Assembly: GCA_963814975.1 (NCBI GenBank)
Contig: CAWFFB010000022.1
Span: forward strand, 1-64,000
Reading direction: 5' to 3'
DNA: 64,000 nucleotides
From: CAVUXJ01 sp963814975
GTDB lineage: Bacteria > Acidobacteriota > Vicinamibacteria > Vicinamibacterales > CAVVIG01
Part shown: positions 29,228-38,934 of the stretch, one piece after another
How positions within the stretch are numbered: the first letter of the stretch is position 1
How the letters are laid out: each line of letters opens with the position of its first letter
Position numbers and translations under genes: made by a program
Notes under the pieces: generated by a model
Database searches by the model: none
Told to the model about the DNA's origin: nothing
What the model saw: the letters and a program-made list of their open reading frames with translations, nothing else

Positions 29228-32226
29228 TTACTGGGCGGCGCGCCGCGCCGCGAGCCGCGCGCTCAACGGCAGGGTGAGCGTGAACCGCGTACCCTGGCCA
29301 ACCGCGCTGTCGCAGCGAATCGACCCGTCGTGCTCGTGAACGATGCCGTATGTGATCGACAGGCCCAGGCCCGTCCCCCTTCCGATCGCCTTCGTCGTGA
29401 AGAACGGGTCGTAGATCCGCGCCAGGTGCTCCGGCGGGATCCCCGAGCCGGTATCCGCCACCTCCGCGATGGCCTGGCCATCCTCGATCCGCGTGGACGC
29501 CGTCAGCCAGCCGCCGCTCGGCATCGCGTCGCGCGCGTTGAGGAACAGGTTGAGGAACACCTGCTGAAGCTGATGCTCGATGCCCGACACGGGAACGGGC
29601 GCCGCCCACAACTCGCGGCGGATCTTGATGCTGCTGATCCCGAACTGGTGCTCGAGCAGCGACATCACGTCGGTCACCACCGTATTCAGGTCCATTCGAG
29701 TGCGCTCGCCGTCGGCGGTACCCGGCCGCGACAACGTGAGCAGGCCGTTGACGATCTTCGCGGCCCGGAACGTCTGGCTCTCGATCTTCTCGAGCAGCAG
29801 GGTCTTGGGATCGTTCGGGTCGGCGCCCTCGAGCAGCATCTGCGCAAAACTGGAGATACCGGTGAGCGGCGTATTGACCTCGTGCGCCACCCCCGCCGCC
29901 AGCAGCCCGATGGACGCCATCTTCTCCGAAATCTGCAGCTGTTCCTCCAGCCGAACCCGCTCGGTGATGTTCTCGATCAACAGAATGGTCCCGGCCGCCC
30001 CGTCGGGGCCCGCCGGATTCTGGAGCGGGACGGCGGTCGCGTTGATCAACAGTCGCGATCCGGCAGGAGGTCGCCTTCGGCGTTGGCGCGGCGACCGATC
30101 AGCGGGACCTTGAAGAGCGTCGCGCCGTGAGGATCTTCCCGGCGGGCCGCCCGCAAAGCTTCGACAAAGGGCGTATCGAACACCTCTTCCATCGGCCGGT
30201 CGATGGCGTCCGCGCGCCGGACCCCGTAAAAGCTCTCGAGGGCGTGGTTCCACCGGACGATGCGCTCGTCCACGTCGAACACAACGAGTCCATCGTCGAG
30301 CGATTCGAGAATGTTCTCGTTGAACTCCCGCATGCGGCCCAGTTCCTCCGCTTTGAGGTGGAGTTGGCGGTACAACCGGCCGTTTTCAATCGCCGTGGCA
30401 ACCTGACCCGCCACGGCCGTCAGGAGCGCGAGATCTTCGCTGTTGAACGCTTCGTCGAAATCCTTGCGTCCGAGCGCCAGGACGGCAATCGCCGAGCCCT
30501 CGAAGATGCACGGCACGAAGTAATAGATACCCTGATCGCGCCACGACTCCACCTCCTCGGCGAGGAAGCGGGCGGCCGCGATGGGATCGTCGAGGGCCAC
30601 AGTGTGACCAGCATCGAGCCGGGCGACGAACGACGAGAAACGCGGCAGCCGCGGCACCGGGTCGGTGAATCCAAAGTCGCCGATCGTCCGGAAGTCGCCG
30701 GCACGCTCATCGGCGAGCATCAGGGACATGCGATCCACGAGGAGCGTTTCCACGATGCGCGTGACCAGCCGCTGGCTCAACCGCACGACGTCGAGATCAC
30801 TGTTCAAATCGCGCGCGAAGCCCACCAGCGCCCGCCGGTAGTCGTATCGATCGCGATAGAACACGCGGTCGAGCGCATTCTGCACCGCCTCTTTCACCGG
30901 TTGCGCCAGGAGTACGAGTATCACCGTCGCCAGCAGGGCCATGATCCAGTTGCGGGGGTCCGCGTCGTTGGCGAACATGAACCCCGTGAACCGGCGAATC
31001 GCGAGATACAGCACTCCGCTGGCCGCCAAAAACGCGGTATACGCGAGGCCGCGCTTGATAATCACTTCGACATCCCGCAGCCGGTACCGGACGATCGCCG
31101 ATGCGAAGGTGAGCGGGACGAGGCCGAGCGGCACTGCGGTGAGCTGCAACGCGAGGGGCGGATCGGCCCCAAGGGCCCACGGCAAGGCGTACCCGAGGGC
31201 GAAGGGGCCGACACCGAGGACAGTGCCCCAGGCAAGCCATCGCAGCTGCCGTTGTGCGGTCAACGACGTGATCTCGCGAAAGGCGCGCGCCAGCATGGCC
31301 ACGGCGCCGAGCGAGCACAGGAAGAGAAACATCGGTTCGGCGCGATCGAGCACATCGAGCGCACGGGAAAGCGCCGGACCGTCTGCAGCGCCGCGGGCGA
31401 CGGCGATGATTCGCCCGGCGCTCAGGGCCAGCGCCGAAACATACACGAGCGGCAGGACGACGTCGGTTCGCAGGCGGGCGCGCCCGTGCGGTCGCTCAGG
31501 AAACACCAACGTGAAGTGCAGCAGCAGGGGCGGAAGCACCGCCATCGCGATGGCATCACCCCAGTAGAAGATCCAGTCCAGACGGTCGAAGGGACCGTTG
31601 AACGAAAAGGTGAATGCGCCAAAAAAGGCGACACAGAGCCAGAAGAAATGAAGCGTCGCCTGATCGCGCGGACGCCGCAGCCGCACCGAAGCGCCGACCA
31701 ACAGGGTAAAGAGCCCGACGCCTGCGAGTACGAAATACATCGAGCCCCGCGGAGAGATCGATGCGAGCGACACATCCAGGGCCCGTTGCTCGCCCAGACG
31801 AAGCAGGGTGTACGAGAGCCGCGTCCCCTGCGGTTTCTGGTGCTGGTACTCGACGACCTCGGCGGGCGTGTGGACCGGTGCTCCGTTGACCGTAAGCAGG
31901 ATGTCGCCCTGCGCCACTCCGGCAAGAGCCGCCACCGAACCTGTGCCGACCTCGAGCGCCGTCACCCCTTCCGGGCGCGCGCCCCACAGAACGCCGTCTT
32001 CGACGTCGTGCCACCGGGCTCGCATCGCGATGTTCGCAATACCGAGCGCAACGAGCACGAGGACAACGGCGACGGCAAACAAGGACCGGCCCCACGAAAG
32101 CCAGCGCCCTTCGGCACCACCCGCACGTCCTGCATCCGTCGAAGGACGGCCCTCGATAAGCGTCGCGCGATCCGGGCTCACCGGGGCCCGGCTTTTGACG
32201 TCGATCGCTGTGCCGCCTTTCGTCAT
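29228..32226 (-). CDS. membrane histidine kinase with PDZ, GAF and PAS domains (one frameshift near 30055)
   Basis: About 1,000 residues in two frames. The first part (32226 to about 30046) has TM1 near 47-66, a periplasmic-type PDZ-like domain (about 80-150; VAQGDILLTVNGAPVHTP), seven or so more membrane segments to about 430, a GAF domain (about 470-640) and a PAS domain (SLDDGLVVFDVDERIVRWN). The second part continues at AGSRLLINATAVPL and has the H-box AAGVAHEVNTPLTG, N-box and G-box (ADTGSGIPPEH, GRGTGLGLSITYG). One lost base near 30,055 explains the break. The ATG at 32226 is chosen; GTG at 32250 is possible. It pairs with the adjacent NtrC-type regulator. Confidence 0.88.
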
Positions 32227-32268
32227 TGAGAGCGCATCCAGCGGAGACACGAGTGCGTTCGTCGCTTT

Positions 32269-32284
32269 AGCAAGGCCCGTTCCC
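32269..32284 (-). promoter_or_regulatory. candidate sigma-54 promoter for the kinase-regulator operon
   Basis: Minus-strand GGGAACG-GGCC-TTGCT matches the -24/-12 consensus TGGCACG-N4-TTGCW, keeping the invariant GG and GC with correct spacing. The predicted transcript start near 32258 is 30 bases before the ATG at 32226. The downstream operon encodes a sigma-54 activator, which makes the match meaningful, but a chance match is not excluded. Confidence 0.45.
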
Positions 32285-32369
32285 GGGCTCCATGTCGAGA
32301 AGTCTCGCTAAATAATTGAAAATAGGCGCTTTTGGACACATGAACCGAAGCCAGCGTCCCTGAAACTCC

Positions 32370-32388
32370 AGATAGCCGTAGGCTATCT
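32370..32388. promoter_or_regulatory. perfect palindrome AGATAGCC-gta-GGCTATCT, candidate activator site
   Basis: An inverted repeat with 8-base perfect arms and a 3-base centre. It is not followed by a T-run on either strand, so it is not a terminator. Its centre is about 121 bases upstream of the start predicted from the sigma-54-like element, the range used by NtrC-type dimers. It may be the binding site of the regulator at 27695-29191. Confidence 0.5.
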
Positions 32389-32435
32389 TCAATATTATGG
32401 ATCAAACGGACGTTCTGACGAACGCGCCCTGCTGC

Positions 32436-34367
32436 TTAGAAGTGCATTGTCACGCCGCCCACGATGCGTTTGGGCGGCCGGACAACGAGCAATTCGTCAT
32501 AGACGGACTGATCCACAGCGGTTTCACTGAAGAAATCACGGACCGCGATCAGCATCTCCCATCGGGCGCTGGTGAAATTCAAAAAGGGGAGCGACTGCCG
32601 GACCTGGACATCGAAACGCGAACCGAGCCCTTGACGGTCCGGGCCTGGAGAGGGACGCACGAAGCCATTGCTTATGCGGTATAGAACCAGCACCCGGGTC
32701 GACGTTTCCGGCACGTTGGTCTCGATGGACGTGGCCACGTCGTGGATACGCTCAGTACCGCGAAACAGCGCGGAGGGCGCGAGAAGGACGAGGTACTGCT
32801 GATCGTCGGCAGGCCTCATCTGAGCCTTCGTAAGCGAGTACGCGATGGAACCCTGGACCCGACTCGCCACGAGCGTTCGAACCGAGGCCGTGCAGCCGAT
32901 GGCCGACACATCTCCGGCGTTGCCCACGACGTAGTGGCCGACCTTTGCATTCGGCTGGGAGGGTAAGTCGGCGCCGAAAAGCGTGATCAACTGGTCGTCG
33001 ACCTCCTGGCGGAACGCCCGCAGGGAAACCGTTGATCCAGCGATGTCGCGTTCGAGCGCGACCGAAAGATGGGTCGTGTGCTCGGCCCGCAGCGGACGCC
33101 CTGGCTCGATCGACGAGAAGGTGCGCTGGGGCGGAAGCCATATGCCGGTGTCACCGGGTGGGAGGAATTCCTGGGCACCGGGTGCCTGAGCCGTGCGAGA
33201 GACGCCGGCGCTGATGCGCGTGCGCTCAGCCGGCGTCATGGTCACCTCGACACGGGGGCTGACCAGGTTTCGGTCCTCGAGAAAGTCGTACCGCGCATAG
33301 CGGCTGCCGTAGAAAACGGTCAGCGCCGGACTGACCGTGAACGTGTCGAAACCGTACATGGTGCCGACATTCCGGCTTCCATCGGCGAGATCGCGTCGTG
33401 TCAGCACATTACCGCCGTCGTAGCGTTGTGTGCTGTATGACCACCCTACGTCGTACTTGTGTTGCGCGGGGTCTCGCGTGGCATACGAACCGGCCAGGAT
33501 CCAGGACGAGATGTCGGCCTGGGTGAGCGCGCCGCGCAGTGCCCAATCGCCGTTCGAGCCGACCGGTGCTCCGAGGCGCACGTACGCGGTACCGTGAGCG
33601 AGGCTGTCTGACGAGAACAGCTCCTTCGGTGTTTCGAACGATCCGCTCGTCAGGAAATTCACCTGGCCGGAGAAGGGCGTGTCGGCAAAGAAACTGGTGG
33701 CGAAACGGGCCGGCGATCCAGCGGCGCGGTTGAAGGCTTCGCCCGGCCAGCTGCTCGCCGGGGGGGCGTCGGTCAGCAGCTCGTCGGGAAGGGTGACATC
33801 CTTGAGAACGCTCCGCCGCGCGTGGCGCAGACGCCACGCTGTTTCGCCGTGGTCGTCGTCGGTCTCCGGGGCGTCGTCGCCGGCAGGCCGATCGACGCTC
33901 GATTCGCCGGACGCCGGATCGGCTGCCACCGGCGGCGGCTCCAGCTCGCTGGCGCCAATCCCTGCCGCCAGCACAGGCACCGATGTGCGAGCGCGCCGCA
34001 GCACCAGCGTGGAAATGCGTCGCGCGTTGGAACCAACCTCCACCCGTTGCGCGGGCGGCGCGACATAGCCTTTGAGGTGAGCGGTCACGACATAGGAGCC
34101 GGTCGTGAGGCCAAGCAACTCGAACCTGCCATCGCGGTCGGTCAACGCCAGGATGGCCGTGCTGCCGAGGGCCGTGACGACCGCGCCGGCCACCGGCGAT
34201 TCCCTCTCGTCACGTACGACGCCGCGAATGGAGCCCGGAGTGGCAGACGCGATCCGGCTGACGGGCTGTGGCGGCGATCCCGAAGCGCGTTGTGCGCTCG
34301 AGATCGCCGGAAAGCCCAGCATTATCAGGCCGCCGACTGCCGCCGACGCCATCAATCTGGACGTCAT
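32436..34367 (-). CDS. outer-membrane beta-barrel protein with N-terminal CarboxypepD_reg domain
   Basis: A 643-residue secreted protein. Signal peptide MTSRLMASAAVGGLIMLGFPAISSAQ (given in parts: hydrophobic AAVGGLIMLGF, cleavage after SAQ). Residues 45-125 are a CarboxypepD_reg-like beta-sandwich (GSIRGVVRDERESPVAGAVV). From about 220 the sequence alternates as in a transmembrane barrel and ends in MHF with a terminal Phe, typical of outer-membrane proteins. It resembles the barrel of TonB-dependent receptors but no TonB box or plug domain is visible. It follows the secreted protein gene by about 50 bases, likely one operon. Confidence 0.82.
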   Translation of the reverse strand: MTSRLMASAAVGGLIMLGFPAISSAQRASGSPPQPVSRIASATPGSIRGVVRDERESPVAGAVVTALGSTAILALTDRDGRFELLGLTTGSYVVTAHLKGYVAPPAQRVEVGSNARRISTLVLRRARTSVPVLAAGIGASELEPPPVAADPASGESSVDRPAGDDAPETDDDHGETAWRLRHARRSVLKDVTLPDELLTDAPPASSWPGEAFNRAAGSPARFATSFFADTPFSGQVNFLTSGSFETPKELFSSDSLAHGTAYVRLGAPVGSNGDWALRGALTQADISSWILAGSYATRDPAQHKYDVGWSYSTQRYDGGNVLTRRDLADGSRNVGTMYGFDTFTVSPALTVFYGSRYARYDFLEDRNLVSPRVEVTMTPAERTRISAGVSRTAQAPGAQEFLPPGDTGIWLPPQRTFSSIEPGRPLRAEHTTHLSVALERDIAGSTVSLRAFRQEVDDQLITLFGADLPSQPNAKVGHYVVGNAGDVSAIGCTASVRTLVASRVQGSIAYSLTKAQMRPADDQQYLVLLAPSALFRGTERIHDVATSIETNVPETSTRVLVLYRISNGFVRPSPGPDRQGLGSRFDVQVRQSLPFLNFTSARWEMLIAVRDFFSETAVDQSVYDELLVVRPPKRIVGGVTMHF

Positions 34368-34418
34368 TTTGTCGTCTGCTCCGTCAGGCGCGAACCGACG
34401 AACGAGGAGGATATCGTT

Positions 34419-35483
34419 CTATCCGGCGACGACGGTGAAATTCACGTTGCGCGTCACCGACTTGGCCGCAAGCTTGTCGGTGATCTTGATCTCGAGGCGA
34501 TAGTCACCTTCCGGGAACGAGGCAAGCGGCACGGCCTGGCCGCTCTGGAGCTGGTGTCCCGCGGCGAAATCGAACTGCGGCGGCAGGGTCTGGGCGTTCA
34601 GGCTCTGCGGGTTCGTCTTGTTGAAAAACTTCTCACCCGTTCCCTGCTTCGTATAGAAGTTGTATTCGACGGTGACATCCGGCTTGTTGGTCCCATCGGT
34701 CTTCACGTTGTAAATCAGGACCAGCGTAGAGAGCTCGGATTTTTTCGTGAATTTCGTGTCGGCGACCGGCACGATTTCCATCGTGCCCAGCGCGTAAGGC
34801 CGTTCGACCTGCTGCTGCGGCGTCAACGGCGCCGGCAGCGGATCGATGCGTTGCGCCAGGAACACCGTGCTCGTGTTGAGCTCGCCGTTCCACAGGTCCG
34901 GGACATCGACATTCTGCCGGAGCACCGACAGCTTCAGCGGCGGCGCGTTCTTCTGCTGCTTCTGAGGCGTCGGTTCCTTGACGACAACGGTCACCTCGTA
35001 GGTCCCGGCCGCCACCGCAAATGAACGGCTGATCGAGACCGGAGCGTTCTTCGAGGAGAGAGCCGCCGTACTGATGTCCTCGTACGCATAGTCGGGCTTG
35101 GGAGGCGCCTTGCGGTCCTCGTCGGCTCGCGCGGGCGCCGCGGGGGCAGCCGCCGCCGCCGGCGGCGCCGCCGCTGTCTTCGCCACCACCCGCCAGTAAA
35201 TGGTGACGTTGTTGCCAGACACCTTGGAAGGATCGATCGTGACGGTGAACGGCACGTACTCCTGATTGCCCTGGGCTTTCAGGAAGTCCTCGCGCGTCCA
35301 CGTCAACGACAGGTCGTTCGGCGCAGTGGATGCTGCGGCGGTGCTGTCGATAAGCTTTACGATCTCCTGAACCTCGCGCTTTTGCGCGTCGCTGAGCTTC
35401 TTGACCTGCTGCGCAAGAAGCGTCCCGGAGCAGACCAAGGCCGCCGCCGAGCACATTGCGACCACACGTCGCCCAATCGCCAT
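34419..35483 (-). CDS. secreted protein of unknown function
   Basis: A 354-residue protein starting at ATG 35483. The signal peptide contains AMCSAAALVCSGTLLAQQ. The mature part is beta-rich with a Pro/Ala-rich linker (AAAPPAAAAAPAAP, about residues 105-125), no cysteines in the mature chain and no catalytic motif. Repeated FPEGDYRLEIKITDKLAAK-like stretches suggest immunoglobulin-like or C2-like sandwich domains. Gene order (promoter, this gene, barrel protein) suggests the two work together at the outer membrane. Confidence 0.7.
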   Translation of the reverse strand: MAIGRRVVAMCSAAALVCSGTLLAQQVKKLSDAQKREVQEIVKLIDSTAAASTAPNDLSLTWTREDFLKAQGNQEYVPFTVTIDPSKVSGNNVTIYWRVVAKTAAAPPAAAAAPAAPARADEDRKAPPKPDYAYEDISTAALSSKNAPVSISRSFAVAAGTYEVTVVVKEPTPQKQQKNAPPLKLSVLRQNVDVPDLWNGELNTSTVFLAQRIDPLPAPLTPQQQVERPYALGTMEIVPVADTKFTKKSELSTLVLIYNVKTDGTNKPDVTVEYNFYTKQGTGEKFFNKTNPQSLNAQTLPPQFDFAAGHQLQSGQAVPLASFPEGDYRLEIKITDKLAAKSVTRNVNFTVVAG

Positions 35484-35503
35484 AGGACTACTCTCCCCAA
35501 ATA

Positions 35504-35520
35504 TCATCAGAGTTTGATGA
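35504..35520. promoter_or_regulatory. small palindrome TCATCA-gagtt-TGATGA near the transcript start
   Basis: Perfect 6-base arms with a 5-base centre, placed just downstream of the transcript start predicted from the promoter at 35532-35560 and upstream of the ATG at 35483. It is a possible operator; evidence is positional only. Confidence 0.3.
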
Positions 35521-35531
35521 ACAACAGCTAA

Positions 35532-35560
35532 TCATAGGCAGGCCGGTTCGCCAAGTCAAA
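35532..35560 (-). promoter_or_regulatory. strong predicted promoter for the secreted/barrel protein operon
   Basis: Minus-strand TTGACT (35555-35560), a 17-base spacer, then TATGAT (35532-35537): near-consensus in both hexamers with optimal spacing. The leader to the ATG at 35483 is about 40 bases. Confidence 0.65.
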
Positions 35561-35584
35561 CTGCTCTGCTGTCAGCACTTCAGC

Positions 35585-35616
35585 TTGACCGTCGCCTGCC
35601 GCCGCTGTGCTATTAT
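35585..35616 (+). promoter_or_regulatory. possible promoter for the cyclase-family gene
   Basis: TTGACC (35585-35590) is followed after 17 bases by TGCTAT and after 20 bases by TATTAT. Either would give a transcript starting only about 10 bases before the ATG at 35633. It is back-to-back with the minus-strand promoter at 35532-35560. Confidence 0.35.
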
Positions 35617-35632
35617 CGGCCCCCCGCCGGTC

Positions 35633-36256
35633 ATGAAACTCATCGACGTCACGGTCCCGCTCGACTCGAATCTTCCCGTCTATCCAGGCAACACGCCGTT
35701 CACCCTGGAACCGATCAAACGGATCGCGGACGGGGACGGTTCGAACGTCTCGACACTCCACATGAGCGCTCATGCGGGCACCCATGTCGACGCCCCGAAT
35801 CACTTCTTCGACGGAACGGCTGGCGTCGACGGACTGCCCCTCGAATTGCTGATTGGCCGGGCGCGCGTTCTCGAAGTGACGTCCCACAGCGGAATCGGAC
35901 CCAGCGAGTTGTCCGGCATCGCGACCGAGGACATCCGGGTGTTGATCAAGACGCAGAACTCACGATTGTGGCGATCGGCCCGGTTTCATACAGATTACGT
36001 CGGCGTGACGGAAGAGGGGGCGCGGTTTCTCGTGGGGCGCGGCGTGAAAGTCCTTGGCGTGGACTACCTGTCGGTGGAAGAGTTCAAAAAGCCGGGCGCG
36101 CCGGCGCACCGCGTCCTGCTCGGCGGCGGCACAATTGTGATCGAGGGACTCGACTTGAGCGAGGTTGAGCCGGGCACCTACGAGATGTTTTGCCTGCCAT
36201 TGCGCGTCGTCGGCTCGGACGGGGCACCGGCGCGGGTCGTGCTGCGTAGGAGTTGA
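35633..36256 (+). CDS. cyclase-family metal-dependent hydrolase (kynurenine formamidase-like)
   Basis: A 207-residue protein of the cyclase family (PF04199). The metal-binding signature is HAGTHVDAPNHFFDG, and the N-terminal MKLIDVTVPLDSNLPVYPG and the C-terminal GVDYLSVEE are typical. Relatives include KynB (N-formylkynurenine hydrolysis) and isatin hydrolase; the specific substrate cannot be read from the sequence, and no tryptophan-degradation gene is nearby. ATG 35633 is chosen since a promoter lies just upstream. Confidence 0.85.
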   Translation: MKLIDVTVPLDSNLPVYPGNTPFTLEPIKRIADGDGSNVSTLHMSAHAGTHVDAPNHFFDGTAGVDGLPLELLIGRARVLEVTSHSGIGPSELSGIATEDIRVLIKTQNSRLWRSARFHTDYVGVTEEGARFLVGRGVKVLGVDYLSVEEFKKPGAPAHRVLLGGGTIVIEGLDLSEVEPGTYEMFCLPLRVVGSDGAPARVVLRRS

Positions 36257-36260
36257 TCGC

Positions 36261-37571
36261 ATGTCGGCGCTGCTCGACGACAGCCTCGTCATCGTGCTCG
36301 CCGGAGGTGCCGGGGAGCGGCTCTACCCGCTCACGAAGGACCGCGCCAAGCCGGCCGTCTATTTCGGGGGCCCCTACCGCATCATCGACTTCGTCCTCAG
36401 CAACTGCATCAACTCGGGCCTGCGGAAGATCTTCATCGCGACACAGTACAAGTCGTTGTCCCTCAACCGCCATATCAGGATGGGATGGGGCATTGTCTCG
36501 GAAGAGCTGGGCGAGTTCGTCGAGATCCTCCCGCCGCAGAAGCGCGTCGGCGAGCACTGGTATCAGGGCACGGCGGACGCCGTGTACCAGAACCTCTACT
36601 CGATCATGCGGGAACGGCCACGCTACCTCATCGTCCTGTCGGGCGACCACGTTTACAAGATGGATTACTCGCGCATGCTGAGATTCCACCAGGAGCGCCG
36701 CGCGGCTGCCACGCTGGCCGCCATCGAGGTGCCGTGCGAGGACGGACGGCGATGCGGGGTGGTCGCGATTGACGAACAGGAGCGGATTATCGGCTTCGAG
36801 GAAAAACCGGCCGTTCCGAGGCCGATTCCCGGATCGCCGGACCTTGCTCTGGCGTCGATGGGCGTGTACATCTTCGACACCGAGGTGCTGATTCGCGCGC
36901 TGGAGGCCGACGCCAATCAGCCGACGACCCACGATTTCGGCCGCGACATCATCCCCGGCCTGATTCAGGAGGAGCCGGTATATGCCTACCGGTTTTATGA
37001 TGAGAACAAGAAGGCATCGAAGTACTGGCGGGACGTCGGCACGCTCGATGCGTACTTCGAAGCCAACATGGATTTATGCCACGTGAACCCCGAGTTCAAC
37101 CTCTACGACCCGGAATGGCCGCTGCGGACCTACCAGCCACAGGCGCCACCCGCGAAGTTCGTGTTCGCCGAGACCGGACGCCGGTGCGGACAGGCGCTCG
37201 ACTCGGTGATTTCCCCGGGTTGCATCGTTTCGGGTAGCAACATCTTCGGCAGCGTCCTCTGCCCGAACGTGCGGGTGCACAGCTTTTGTCACATCGAACA
37301 ATGCATCCTGATGCCGGGCGTCCGCGTGGGACGTCACGCTCGCATCCGGCGCGCGATCATCGACCGCGACGTGCTGATTCCACGGGGGGCGTTGATCGGT
37401 TTCAACACCGAGGAAGATCGCAAGCGTCACACGGTGACCGATTCTGGCGTCGTCGTCGTCACCACCGACGATGAGCCGCTCGTCGGGCCGCTCGATGAAG
37501 AGGCGCTGCGCTTCGAGGCGGAGGCCGACCGGCGGGGAGGCGGGGCGAGCACACCTCAAAAACTGATCTGA
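36261..37571 (+). CDS. glgC: glucose-1-phosphate adenylyltransferase
   Basis: Makes ADP-glucose from glucose-1-P and ATP, the committed step of bacterial glycogen synthesis. The 436-residue protein has the pyrophosphorylase loop LAGGAGERLYPLTKDRAKPA, the LSGDHVYKMDY substrate site, FEEKP with the glucose-1-P-binding Lys/Glu region, and a C-terminal left-handed beta-helix (residues about 310-400). The start is 4 bases after the cyclase-family stop. No other glg gene is in the window. Confidence 0.95.
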   Translation: MSALLDDSLVIVLAGGAGERLYPLTKDRAKPAVYFGGPYRIIDFVLSNCINSGLRKIFIATQYKSLSLNRHIRMGWGIVSEELGEFVEILPPQKRVGEHWYQGTADAVYQNLYSIMRERPRYLIVLSGDHVYKMDYSRMLRFHQERRAAATLAAIEVPCEDGRRCGVVAIDEQERIIGFEEKPAVPRPIPGSPDLALASMGVYIFDTEVLIRALEADANQPTTHDFGRDIIPGLIQEEPVYAYRFYDENKKASKYWRDVGTLDAYFEANMDLCHVNPEFNLYDPEWPLRTYQPQAPPAKFVFAETGRRCGQALDSVISPGCIVSGSNIFGSVLCPNVRVHSFCHIEQCILMPGVRVGRHARIRRAIIDRDVLIPRGALIGFNTEEDRKRHTVTDSGVVVVTTDDEPLVGPLDEEALRFEAEADRRGGGASTPQKLI

Positions 37572-37600
37572 AATCTGAAATTTGAAATAGATTTGGAGTC
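37571..37600. repeat. TCTGAAATCTGAAATTTGAAAT repeat between glgC and eno
   Basis: Tandem TCTGAAA/TTTGAAA units (7-8 bases) starting at the glgC stop codon and ending near the eno ribosome site. The same words, in either orientation, occur at 42060-42110 and 44040-44083. Confidence 0.55.
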
Positions 37601-37618
37601 TTACGTCCAGGAGCGGTT

Positions 37619-38911
37619 GTGAAGATCACGAACGTGCACGCACGCGAGATCCTCGACTCGCGAGGCAACCCGACAGTTGAGGTCGATGTCACGATGGCCG
37701 ACGGTGCCTTCGGTCGCGCCGCGGTGCCTTCGGGAGCGTCCACGGGCGAGCGCGAGGCGCTCGAGCTGCGCGACGCGGACAAGGGACGATACGGCGGAAG
37801 AGGCGTCCGTAAGGCGGTGGCGAACGTGAACGGCGAGCTCGCCACAGCGATCCTCAACCGGCACTTCGATCAGCGCGGCCTCGACGAGGCGATGATCACC
37901 CTCGACGCCACACCGACCAAGAGCCGGCTCGGGGCCAACGCCTTGCTCGGCGTGTCGATGGCGGCGGTACGGGCCGATGCCGCTTCCGGCGGCATCCCGC
38001 TCTACCGGCACATCGGGGAGCTCTACGGCAACGAACGGTTCACGCTTCCCGTTCCGATGATGAACATCCTGAACGGCGGTGCACACGCCGATTCGAGCGT
38101 CGATTTCCAGGAGTTCATGGTCATGCCCGTCGGCGCCGCCTCGTTCAGCGAGGCGTTGCGCATCGGCGTCGAGATTTTTCATGCCCTCCGCGGCATCCTG
38201 AAGGCCCGCGGTCAATCGACCGGCGTCGGCGACGAAGGGGGCTTCGCCCCAAACCTCAAATCCAATCGCGAGGCGGTCGAGGTCGTCCTCGAAGCGATCG
38301 CAAAAACCGGACTGAAGGCCGGCAGCGACGTCTACCTCGCTCTCGACGTCGCCTCAAGCGAGCTTTGGGCGGGGAGCGGCCGCTACACCTTCAAGAAGTC
38401 GCGCGAAGCCGACCGCACGTCCGAGGAGATGGTACGCCTCTTTGAGGACTGGCTGCGGCAGTACCCGATTGCGTCGATCGAAGACGGCCTGGCAGAAGGC
38501 GACTGGGAGGGCTGGAAGATGTTGACGTCCACGCTCGGTTCACGGGTGCAGCTCGTCGGCGACGATGTCTTCGTGACCAACCCGGACATTCTGCGGCGCG
38601 GCATCGCCGACGGCGTGGCGAACGCGTTGCTGGTCAAGCTCAATCAGATCGGGACCGTGACCGAAACGCTGGACGCCGTTGCGCTTGCCAGGAAAGCCGG
38701 GTACGCGACAATCATTTCGCACCGATCCGGTGAAACCGAGGATGCCACGATCGCGGATCTGGCAGTCGGTACCGCAGCCGGCCAGATCAAGACCGGCTCG
38801 GCCAGCCGGACCGACCGCACCTGCAAGTACAACCAGCTGCTGCGTATCGAGGAGGAGCTCGGCACGGATGCCGTGTTCGCCGGCCGCGCGGCGGTCTGGG
38901 GGCTCGGCTGA
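37619..38911 (+). CDS. eno: enolase
   Basis: Interconverts 2-phosphoglycerate and PEP. The 430-residue protein has ARE-ILDSRGNPTVEVDV at the N-terminus, SGASTGEREALEL, the catalytic Glu in VGDEGGFAPN, metal ligands in LALDVASSE and PIASIEDGLAEGDW, and SHRSGETED with the mobile-loop Ser/His region. GTG start at 37619 follows CAGGAGCGG. Upstream of gpmA, the preceding step in glycolysis. Confidence 0.97.
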   Translation: MKITNVHAREILDSRGNPTVEVDVTMADGAFGRAAVPSGASTGEREALELRDADKGRYGGRGVRKAVANVNGELATAILNRHFDQRGLDEAMITLDATPTKSRLGANALLGVSMAAVRADAASGGIPLYRHIGELYGNERFTLPVPMMNILNGGAHADSSVDFQEFMVMPVGAASFSEALRIGVEIFHALRGILKARGQSTGVGDEGGFAPNLKSNREAVEVVLEAIAKTGLKAGSDVYLALDVASSELWAGSGRYTFKKSREADRTSEEMVRLFEDWLRQYPIASIEDGLAEGDWEGWKMLTSTLGSRVQLVGDDVFVTNPDILRRGIADGVANALLVKLNQIGTVTETLDAVALARKAGYATIISHRSGETEDATIADLAVGTAAGQIKTGSASRTDRTCKYNQLLRIEEELGTDAVFAGRAAVWGLG

Positions 38912-38934
38912 ACGCGCGGGAGCCACTCAAGACC

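Noticed and set aside
30127..32229. Plus-strand 700-residue open frame
   Set aside because: Antisense shadow of the histidine kinase; composition is Arg/His-rich without any domain.
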